Shown here: positions 40,928-49,100 of the stretch, one piece after another
How the letters are laid out: the number at the start of each line of letters is the position of its first letter
Numbering within the stretch: the first letter of the stretch is position 1
Assembly: GCA_937872515.1 (NCBI GenBank)
Contig: CALMSX010000091.1
Coordinates: 1-64,000, forward strand
DNA from: an uncultured Bacteroidota bacterium
Lineage (GTDB): Bacteria > Bacteroidota > Bacteroidia > Chitinophagales > Saprospiraceae
Direction of reading: 5' to 3'
Length of the DNA stretch: 64,000 nt
Made by a program: the position numbers and the translations under genes
The notes under the pieces: model-generated
The model's database searches: none
Told to the model about the DNA's origin: nothing
Seen by the model: the letters and a program-made list of their open reading frames with translations, nothing else

Positions 40928-40971
40928 GTGACAAAGGTAGCGCTCGTATCCAACGCGCTTTCACAACTTTG
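40928..40971 (+). promoter_or_regulatory. Second MBL-rhodanese promoter with GTGAC-N4-GTAGC operator
   Basis: A degenerate dyad GTGAC-AAAG-GTAGC (40928-40941) precedes, again by exactly 22 nt, the plus-strand box CAACTTTG (40964-40971), which matches five of six -7 positions. The predicted start is near 40977, 35 nt before the ATG at 41012. Taken alone it is weak; the shared spacing makes it credible. Confidence 0.55.
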
Positions 40972-41011
40972 TGCCATCATTGATTACCTCATTTTATAAA
41001 ACAAAATCACA

Positions 41012-42427
41012 ATGAAGTTAGAGCAAATTTACACAGGTTGCATTGCCCACGCCGCCTACTATCTTGAGTCCAACGGAGAAGCTGCCATTTTTGATCCACT
41101 GAGAGAAGTAAATCCTTATCTGGAGAAAGCCGCAGCTGATCATGCAAAAATTAAATACGTATTTGAGACCCACTTTCATGCCGACTTTGTTAGTGGTCAT
41201 TTGGATTTACAACACAAAGCAGGAGCTGAGATCGTTTTTGGCCCAACTGCTAAGCCAGGTTATACCGCTACCGTTGCTGCTGACAATCAGATTTTCGAAG
41301 TAGGTGCCTGTAAAGTTAAAGTGATTCACACTCCTGGTCATACCATGGAATCTACTACCTACATGGTTATTGACGAAGAGGGAAAAGAACATGGCATCAT
41401 CACCGGAGACACACTTTTTATCGGTGATGTGGGAAGGCCTGACCTTGCTCAGCACGTGATAGCCGACCTAACCCAGGAAAAACTGGCGGGTCACTTGTAT
41501 GACTCATTGCGAAACAAAATCATGCCGTTGAGTGACGACCTCATTGTGTATCCCAATCACGGAGCAGGTAGTGCCTGTGGTAAAAAAATGAGTAAAGAAA
41601 CCACAGATACTTTGGGCAACCAGAAAAAAGTAAATTATGCGCTGGACCCCAGCCTTTCAAAAGAGGAATTTATCAAAGTACTTCTTGACGGACTAACCAC
41701 CCCACCAGGTTACTTTCCCCAAAATGTGTTGTTGAACATCAAGGGATATGAGAGTCTCGATTCAGTCTTGGACAGGGCCAAAACACCGCTCAATGCCATC
41801 GAATTTGAAGTAGCAGCCAACGAAACACATGCCTTAATCCTTGATACAAGGGATGGCAATTCCTTTGCTAAATCGTTTATACCCAACTCGATCAACATTG
41901 GAATCGATGGTAATTTTGCACAATGGGTGGGTGAGATGATACCTGATGTTACCCAGGAAATCTTGATAGTTGCAGAACCTGCAAGATTGGAAGAAAGCCT
42001 CATCCGTTTGTCAAGGGTGGGTTATGACAATGTCATTGGATATTTAAAGGATGGTTACCAAACCTGGCTGGATGCGGGAAAAGAAACCGATTCTATGGAT
42101 CGTATCACTGCCCAGGAATTTGAAAGTCTTTACAAAAAAGGTGAAAACATTCTTTTTGATATCAGGAAAAAAAGCGAATACGACGCAGAGCACGTGGTAG
42201 GAGCCATCAATGTACCCTTAAACCAGATCAATCAACACCTGGCACAATTCCCTAAGGAAAATAAGTTTGCGATATATTGTGCAGGCGGCTACAGAAGTAT
42301 GATAGCCGGATCTATCCTGAAACAAAGGGGATGGAACAATTTTGTAGACGTGATAGGAGGTTTTGGCGCTATATCTAAACAAGATGTGGCTAAGACTGAA
42401 TACGTTTGTCCTACTACCATGCTGTAA
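41012..42427 (+). CDS. MBL-fold persulfide-dioxygenase-like protein fused to two rhodanese domains (copy 2)
   Basis: 471-aa paralogue of the protein at 36674, with the same length and domain order. MBL motifs are THFHADF, HTPGHT, ITGDTLFIGDVGRPDL and YPNHGAGSACGK. The first rhodanese domain again lacks its cysteine, and the second keeps it in YCAGGYRS. Differences are spread along the whole sequence, so the duplication is not recent. It is transcribed alone, divergently from TauE, and ends at a clear terminator. Two copies may serve different persulfide substrates or expression levels. Confidence 0.88.
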   Translation: MKLEQIYTGCIAHAAYYLESNGEAAIFDPLREVNPYLEKAAADHAKIKYVFETHFHADFVSGHLDLQHKAGAEIVFGPTAKPGYTATVAADNQIFEVGACKVKVIHTPGHTMESTTYMVIDEEGKEHGIITGDTLFIGDVGRPDLAQHVIADLTQEKLAGHLYDSLRNKIMPLSDDLIVYPNHGAGSACGKKMSKETTDTLGNQKKVNYALDPSLSKEEFIKVLLDGLTTPPGYFPQNVLLNIKGYESLDSVLDRAKTPLNAIEFEVAANETHALILDTRDGNSFAKSFIPNSINIGIDGNFAQWVGEMIPDVTQEILIVAEPARLEESLIRLSRVGYDNVIGYLKDGYQTWLDAGKETDSMDRITAQEFESLYKKGENILFDIRKKSEYDAEHVVGAINVPLNQINQHLAQFPKENKFAIYCAGGYRSMIAGSILKQRGWNNFVDVIGGFGAISKQDVAKTEYVCPTTML

Positions 42428-42456
42428 TTAAAACAAATTATACCATTAACATCATT

Positions 42457-42493
42457 GAGGCCTCATTTCTCCGGAAATGGGGTCTCTTTTTTT
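42457..42493 (+). terminator. Rho-independent terminator after second MBL-rhodanese gene
   Basis: GAGGCCTCATTTC pairs with GAAATGGGGTCTC over 13 pairs, two of them G-T, around a 4-nt loop, and is followed by seven Ts. Confidence 0.9.
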
Positions 42494-42570
42494 GAAATAA
42501 AATTTTTGCCCATTTTTTTTCTGGCTTGCATGTAACAGAGTGGTTAGGGTATTTCGTTGTACATTTTACT

Positions 42571-42578
42571 TATGTTTG
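42571..42578 (+). promoter_or_regulatory. -7 box of the DUF547-FAD-4Fe4S operon
   Basis: TATGTTTG matches TAnnTTTG fully. Transcription would begin near 42584, leaving only about three bases before ATG 42587, so the message is probably leaderless or nearly so. No clear -33 TTTG is present. This box also argues against the in-frame starts at 42557 (TTG) and 42572. Confidence 0.5.
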
Positions 42579-42586
42579 TAGTCAAT

Positions 42587-43306
42587 ATGAAATATGCTAT
42601 GCACTCTGTGGTAAAAATGATCTTGATAACGTTTGCCATCATGGCCTTTCCATGGCAGCCTACAGCCCAAGACTACAAGGTTTTCGACAAACTTCTCAAA
42701 ACCTATGTTGACCCCAATGGCAGGGTCAATTACAAGATGCTGACAAAAGAAAAAACAGCCATCAATCAGGTCCTTGATCAATTGCAAAAAATCAATACCC
42801 AAAAACTGAATGAAAAAGCAAGACTGGCATTTTACATCAATCTGTACAACCTTACAACTTTAAAAGTAATTGCAGATAACTACCCGATTAAATCAATCAA
42901 AGACATCAAAGGGGGTAAAATCTGGGACATAGGCCTTATGGTTTTGAACGGAAAATCCTATTCACTCAATGAGCTGGAAAATCAACTAATAAGAGGCCAA
43001 TACAAAGAACCGCGGATTCATTTTTTGATCAATTGTGGAGCAAAATCTTGTCCGCCACTTCACACAGAGGCATTTACAGAAAAAAACATTGACGAACTAA
43101 TGGATAAACGCACCCGTCAATTCATCAATGATGCGCTTTCCAATACCATCACTCCCAAGCAGATCAAAATCAGTAAAATTTTTGATTGGTACCAAACCGA
43201 TTTTGGCAACCTTGTATCGTTTATAAACCGGTATAGCAAAACCAAGGTATTAAACAATGCCAAAATAAGTTTTATGGATTACGACTGGGATCTGAACAAA
43301 CAATGA
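42587..43306 (+). CDS. Exported DUF547 protein
   Basis: A 239-aa protein with a signal peptide (hydrophobic ILITFAIMAFPW, cut near PTAQD), hence periplasmic. It shows the DUF547 pattern: LAFYINLYNLTTLKVI, GKSYSLNELENQLIRG, then RIHFLINCGAKSCPPL with two cysteines, and a C-terminal FDWYQTDFG. DUF547 has a papain-like transglutaminase-type fold in models, and its function is unknown. The stop overlaps the next ATG in an ATGA, so it is coupled to the flavoprotein. I chose ATG 42587 on promoter position. Confidence 0.82.
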   Translation: MKYAMHSVVKMILITFAIMAFPWQPTAQDYKVFDKLLKTYVDPNGRVNYKMLTKEKTAINQVLDQLQKINTQKLNEKARLAFYINLYNLTTLKVIADNYPIKSIKDIKGGKIWDIGLMVLNGKSYSLNELENQLIRGQYKEPRIHFLINCGAKSCPPLHTEAFTEKNIDELMDKRTRQFINDALSNTITPKQIKISKIFDWYQTDFGNLVSFINRYSKTKVLNNAKISFMDYDWDLNKQ

Positions 43307-44640
43307 GCCCAATCCAAAATATCGTCATCATTGGCAATGGCATTGCCGGGGCAACAGCAGCATTGGAAATCCGAAAACGCATTGAGGCCAGTATTACCCT
43401 GATCTCTGATGAAACTGAATTCCCCTACGCCAGAACCGCTTTGATGTACATCTTTATGGGACAGGTAAGCTTACCCCACACCTATCTTTATCCTACTGAT
43501 GTATGGAAAGAAAAAAATATAAATCTTCTTAAATCCAGGGTCATTGGCCTGGACCGTGCTGCAAAGACCATAACCCTTACAGATGGACGCAAGCTAAGTT
43601 ATGACCAGCTCATTCTGGCCACCGGCTCACTGTCTATACTTCCGGATTGTGAGGGAATTGATTTACCCGGTGTTTGTGCTCTCTACCACCTCGAAGATCT
43701 GAACAAAATCGAACACCAACTTTTGTCAAACGTTAAAAGTGCTGTCATTGTCGGTGGCGGATTGATTGGTGTTGAATTGGCAGAAATGTTAATCGTTAGA
43801 GGAATTAAGGTTAGTTTTCTGGTTAAAGAAACATCTTATTGGGCCAACGCACTTCCAGAAGAGGAGTCCCAAATGGTGAGTCGGCACCTTGCTGAAAGAG
43901 GCATTACCATTATCCCCAATGAAGAAATGTCAGCCATCCTGGGAGATCAGCATGCCACGGGTATTTTATGTAAATCCGGTAAAACCTTTTCGTGCGATTT
44001 TGTGGGAATCACCATTGGGGTGAAGCCCAATGTCTCCCTGTTTTCAGAAACGGGCCTGAACATAAACCGGGGTATTTTAACGAATTCGTTTTTGAGAACC
44101 AACGATGACCACATTTATGCCATTGGCGATTGTGCAGAATTATCTGAGCCCGCTGAAAATAGAAAATCCATTGAAGCGGTGTGGTACACGGCAAAAAAAA
44201 TGGGAGAGGTGGCGGCTGCCAATATATGTGGCGAAAAAATGGTCTACGAACAAGGTGTGTGGTACAATTCTGCCAAGTTTTTTGACCTTGAATATCAGGT
44301 CTACGGTTATGTGCCCAATGCCATTGAGCCCCCTTTAAAGTCTCATTACCTAACATACGCCAATGGCCAAAAATCCACACGGTTTGTTTTTCATGAAGAA
44401 GGCCATGTAGTCGGAATATTAGCGATGGGAGCCCGGCTCAGACATGGTGTGTGCGAAGCCTGGATCAAGCAAAAAACACCCCTCAATGAGGTCATGGAGC
44501 ATTTTGATAAAGCCAACTTTGATCCTGAATTTACTCCTATACCCTTCAAAAATTTGAAGGCACAAAGCCGTGGTTCGAATACCCGTAAAGCTCGAAACCT
44601 GGTTTCTTTTATCTTTCCATTTTTAAGAACCCGGCCATGA
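43303..44640 (+). CDS. FAD-dependent pyridine-nucleotide-disulfide-type oxidoreductase
   Basis: 445-aa cytoplasmic flavoprotein. FAD motif GNGIAGATAA (about 11-20), NAD motif GGGLIGVELAE (about 150-160) and second FAD motif YAIGDCAE (about 272-279) are present. There is no redox CxxxxC pair, so it is not a classical disulfide reductase; it resembles the FAD domain of NirB or rubredoxin/ferredoxin reductases. It sits between a periplasmic DUF547 protein and a membrane 4Fe-4S protein, coupled to both by ATGA overlaps, suggesting NAD(P)H feeds electrons to the iron-sulfur protein. The acceptor is unknown. Confidence 0.85.
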   Translation: MSPIQNIVIIGNGIAGATAALEIRKRIEASITLISDETEFPYARTALMYIFMGQVSLPHTYLYPTDVWKEKNINLLKSRVIGLDRAAKTITLTDGRKLSYDQLILATGSLSILPDCEGIDLPGVCALYHLEDLNKIEHQLLSNVKSAVIVGGGLIGVELAEMLIVRGIKVSFLVKETSYWANALPEEESQMVSRHLAERGITIIPNEEMSAILGDQHATGILCKSGKTFSCDFVGITIGVKPNVSLFSETGLNINRGILTNSFLRTNDDHIYAIGDCAELSEPAENRKSIEAVWYTAKKMGEVAAANICGEKMVYEQGVWYNSAKFFDLEYQVYGYVPNAIEPPLKSHYLTYANGQKSTRFVFHEEGHVVGILAMGARLRHGVCEAWIKQKTPLNEVMEHFDKANFDPEFTPIPFKNLKAQSRGSNTRKARNLVSFIFPFLRTRP

Positions 44641-45950
44641 ATCATCGAAGTATTGCACTAACGGATCAAGTCCATCCCACATCGCATACGCGATTACATT
44701 TTATATGGCTTGCCCTTTTCTATCTTGGGTTGGCTATGCAATTCTTCTCCCTCTTTGATCTTATTTTTTTACCCGGGGAATGGGCACTTGGTCTCTCATT
44801 TATACTCATAATTTCAGGCATACTTGGATACACTTTGACTATTGAACACAGAAAAAAAATCACCGGACAACCTCTTTATACCCTTCAGGGAAACATCCGA
44901 CAAAAAAAATGGAGTGCCTGGCTGCTCGCACTTTTTTTGACCACTTTTTATGTGCTTTTATACCTCAGACCTGACTTACTTGGCCTGGGCAAAAATGGTG
45001 CTTCCAATTCTGGCTTGATTGGATTATACGATGGTCTGAGTTATTGGATTAAAGGAAACCCGGCTTCAGAATGGTTTGTCTATGGTACCATGTACACCCT
45101 TGCCATAACTTGCCTGGGCATAAGAGTGATCTTTAAATTCAGACACAATCGATATCAGGTTTACAGAACTCTCAGCATCATTTTTTTTCAACTGATTTTT
45201 GCATTTCTTTTGCCCGAAATTTTACAGTCCTTTAACAAACCTTATGTTGACCTGAAAAATTTCTGGCCCCTCAATTACTACTTCTTTTTCGATTGGAACA
45301 TCGATCAACTCCTTGCTTCAGGCCAGTTTGGCTTCTTTGTTCTGGGATGGGGCACTCTCGGCTTCCTGGTCTTAACTCCCTTGTTTACCTATTATTTTGG
45401 AAAACGTTGGTATTGTTCGTGGGTCTGTGGTTGTGGGGGATTGGCAGAAACTGCGGGTGATGAATTCCGCCATCTATCCAATAAATCTAAGAAGGCATGG
45501 AAGCAAGAAAAATATTTAATTTATTCTATTCTGGTACTTGTGATCGTTATGACCCTATTGATCTTAATAAGTAGAATGACGGGACAATTGACAAACATTA
45601 GCCAGACTTTAGCGCATTGGTATGGCCTAATCATAGGAGCGATGTTTTCAGGTATCATAGGTGTGGGCTTTTATCCCTTACTTGGAGGCAGGGTGTGGTG
45701 CAGGTTTGGCTGTCCGATGGCTGCTTATCTGGGCCTTTTACAAAAAATGAAATCAAGATTCAGGATTTCTACCAATGGAGGGCAGTGCATCAGCTGCGGC
45801 AATTGCAGCACCTATTGCGAAATGGGAATCGATGTAAAATCCTATGCTCAACAGGGCAAAGACATCGTTCGTGCCTCATGTGTAGGTTGCGGTATTTGTA
45901 GTGCCGTATGCCCAAGAGGCGTTTTGAAATTGGAAAACATCAATCAGTAA
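44637..45950 (+). CDS. Polytopic membrane 4Fe-4S protein (NapH/CcoG/NosR-like)
   Basis: 437-aa protein with about six membrane helices. A conserved WYCSWVCGCGGLAE segment (about 257-270) resembles the CxxxCP region of NapH/NosR proteins. A GRVWCRFGCPMAAYLG segment follows at about 350-365. Two ferredoxin clusters close the protein: CISCGNCSTYC and CVGCGICSAVCP (about 382-425). Such proteins pass electrons between quinones and periplasmic or cytoplasmic partners. As the third gene of the coupled operon it is probably the membrane partner of the flavoprotein. Confidence 0.85.
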   Translation: MNHRSIALTDQVHPTSHTRLHFIWLALFYLGLAMQFFSLFDLIFLPGEWALGLSFILIISGILGYTLTIEHRKKITGQPLYTLQGNIRQKKWSAWLLALFLTTFYVLLYLRPDLLGLGKNGASNSGLIGLYDGLSYWIKGNPASEWFVYGTMYTLAITCLGIRVIFKFRHNRYQVYRTLSIIFFQLIFAFLLPEILQSFNKPYVDLKNFWPLNYYFFFDWNIDQLLASGQFGFFVLGWGTLGFLVLTPLFTYYFGKRWYCSWVCGCGGLAETAGDEFRHLSNKSKKAWKQEKYLIYSILVLVIVMTLLILISRMTGQLTNISQTLAHWYGLIIGAMFSGIIGVGFYPLLGGRVWCRFGCPMAAYLGLLQKMKSRFRISTNGGQCISCGNCSTYCEMGIDVKSYAQQGKDIVRASCVGCGICSAVCPRGVLKLENINQ

Positions 45951-46106
45951 TACACTTAAAAACACCTGATAATTAAGCTGCAGAAGCTCATTTTTAAGCA
46001 AAATGTAATAAATTTTGCATTCCGCCACACATGCATTGTATTTTACCGTTGGTGCAGGGAACATGTCCGTTGCCAAAGTGGCAAAAATTGCCCCTCTCTC
46101 TAACAA

Positions 46107-46114
46107 TAGCTTTG
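46107..46114 (+). promoter_or_regulatory. Candidate -7 box for the large subtilisin gene
   Basis: TAGCTTTG fits TAnnTTTG 22 bases before the ATG at 46137. The -33 position holds only ATTG at a 16-nt spacing, so the promoter call is tentative. Confidence 0.4.
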
Positions 46115-46136
46115 AGGATTAATCAAAATTTCTAAG

Positions 46137-49100
46137 ATGAAACTCAAACGAAACATGTTCACCCTTTGGGCCTTGTTTTTTTTCTCCATCCTCAGCGGGT
46201 GGTCACAAAAAAAACTCATCCCTTCTGATCCAGCACAAATACTGCCCGCTGATTACCAATACCAGGGGCCCGATGGTGCTGAAAAATTTGCTGTATCTGG
46301 TGCCCGGATTGCTATTAAATTTAATAAGGACGCAAACTCAGAAGTAATAAAAACCATCGTTAAAGATTATCCTGATCTGGCTATCTATGAAGGATCCGGC
46401 TTCAAAAGCATCGATGGTTACACCTTATTTGCTGTCCAGGCAAAACTAACCAGCCAAAAAGATCTGGAGGACTTTATAACTCTTTTGTCTAAATCACCAA
46501 AAATCGACAATGTAGCACCTGTGTTAATGTATACAGATGGTACACCACAGATTCCAACCCAAAGGCTGGCAATCAAATTGTACGATGCATCCGACCTTCA
46601 CTATTTAAAGTCAGATGCCATCAAATATCATTTCTCCCTTGAGCGCGTCAATGGCTTTGATGAAAAAATGTACTATGCCCATATAGCATCCCACTCTTCA
46701 ACAACGCTTGAATTATGTCAGAGACTTACAGAAGAAAAAAGATATGCCGCTGTAGAACCCTTATTTATCAGGTTGCTGGAAAAAATGAGTACCAATGACC
46801 CATTCATTTCCAATCAATGGTCATTGAACAACACCGGATCTTCCCAACAATACAATGGAACACCGGGAGCCGACATGAAGGTGTTTAATGCCTGGACCTT
46901 ACAAACCGGTTCATCCAGTATTAAAGTAGCTGTAATTGATGAAGGAGTAGATTTAAATCACCCCGACCTTGCTGCCAACTTATTACCCGGTTTTGATGCT
47001 ACTGGTCTGGGCAGCAATGGAGCCCCTCAAGGCAATGATGCCCATGGAACAGCCTGTGCCGGCATCATCGGTGCTATTGGAAATAATGCAACAGGAATTG
47101 CCGGGGTAGCTTATGGAGTCAAAATAATACCTGTCCGTATTGCCTACAGTTCAGGGTCCAATTGGGTAACCAATGATGGGTGGATCAGCACTGCCATTGA
47201 TTGGGCATGGAACAATGGCAATGCCGATGTTTTGAGCAATTCCTGGGGCGGGGGCTCAGCATCAACCCTTATCAATGATGCGATAGGAAGAGCAGTAACA
47301 CTGGGTCGGGCAGGTAAGGGGGCAGCTGTGCTTTTTGCTGCTGGCAATAATAACAGCAATGTGGTTTCATTCCCGGCTACCAACAACAATACCATTGCAG
47401 TTATAGCTATGAGCATGTGCAATCAAAGAAAAACAACCAGCAGCTGCGACGGAGAAAGCTGGTGGGGTTCCAATTATGGCTTGCACGCTGACGTTGCTGC
47501 TCCGGGGGTAAAAATTTATACCACTGACATTTCAGGTGCGGCAGGCTATTCAACCAATGACTATGTTTCCAATTTTAATGGCACCTCTTCTGCCTGCCCA
47601 AATGCAGCCGGAGTAATGGCCTTGATCCTGTCTGCGAATCCTGCACTTACCTATGCACAAGCACGCCAGATCTTGGAAACCAGCTGTGAAAAGGTAGGCA
47701 ATTACTCTTATTTTAGCAATACTTCTGCCCAGCCCAACGGGAGTTGGAGCAGTGACTTGGGTTATGGCCGGGTGAATGCTCATACAGCGGTGCAAATGGC
47801 ACTGGGTCTCAACTGTACGGGATCTCCGGCCATTAATACTGTTGTGTCTTCACACTCAACTTTATGTGCTCCGCTGGTGATCACCCTTTCCCTGCAGACC
47901 GCATGCCTTCCAGGTACCACTTACCAATGGGAGTCGAGCAGCGACAATATCAACTTTGTTCCCATCCAGAGTGCCACTGCTGCTTCTTACAGCGTACAAA
48001 TAACAAGCACAACCTGGTTCCGCTGCGTTATAAGCTGTAATGGCAGCACAACCACCAATTCCAAACAGGTTGTCTATAATGATCCTACTGTAACCTCTTA
48101 CCCGCATTCTCAAAGTTTTGGCAGCAATACACTTCCCTGCGGTTGGGTAACAGAAAATGTCAATGGTGATCCCAATGGATGGATCGTGAATTCCACCACT
48201 CCAAGAACCACTCCATATGCCATGATGTATCCCAAAAACACAACACAAGCCGCCAATGACTGGTTGTTTTCACCACCACTTGCCATGACAGCAGGCAATA
48301 GTTATGGAGTCCGTTTTTGGTACAAGGGTAGCTCAGCCTCCCTTCCGGAAAAGCTGGAAGTTAAATGGGGCACTGCAGCCAATGCGGCTTCTATGACATC
48401 TGGTGTTATATTCAGCAATACCAACATTACGAATACCACATATAATGTAGCCAATACAGCCGTCATTACACCCCCAACATCGGGCACTTACTACGTAGGC
48501 TTCCAGGTTTCCAGTGCTGCCAATATGGGCAACCTTCAATTGGACGACATCCGTTTTGAGTTGGTGACTCCCTGCAATACACCATTGAGCGGGGGTACCA
48601 TATCAGGGCCATCCACTGTCTCTGCAGGTAATGGCACTTTGTCAACCTGGACCGTAAGTGGCCACACGGGTAGTGATCTAACCTGGCAGGTTTCGGCCAA
48701 TGGAGGCACCACCTGGTCTACCTATACCAGTGCCATTTCTCCAACGTTGACTACCTATATGCCAGCAGTTGGCAATTATCTGTTACGGGTTGTTGTGGGA
48801 TCTTATAATTGTCCTTCAGCAATTTCAGCCTCTTTTCCAGTCAATGCGATTCCTAGAATTGGTGATTTATTTAGCAACCCCATCATAGCTCAACACGAGT
48901 ATTACATTGAACTTAACAATGGTCCCGCATCCGGTTTTGGAAATGACTATACAGGACCCAATGCCCAGCCTTCGAATGATGTCTTTTTTAGATATACAAC
49001 CGGAGCCTGTACAGATTCTATCATCATCGGCACTTGTGGCAGTTCATTTGATACCTACCTGCACATTCTTGATGCCAATGGAGCCCATCTTATTTCTTTA

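Noticed and set aside
42532..42547. GTAAC-N6-GTTAG before the DUF547 operon considered as a fifth sulfur operator
   Set aside because: The half-sites are six rather than four bases apart and the 22-nt spacing to the -7 box is not kept.
46063..46090. Hairpin TTGCCA-AAG-TGGCAA as terminator of the 4Fe-4S operon
   Set aside because: The stem is six pairs and no T-tract follows on the plus strand.
45876..46106. 76-residue minus-strand frame overlapping the 4Fe-4S gene end
   Set aside because: It overlaps a supported gene, shows no family features, and has no promoter or start context.
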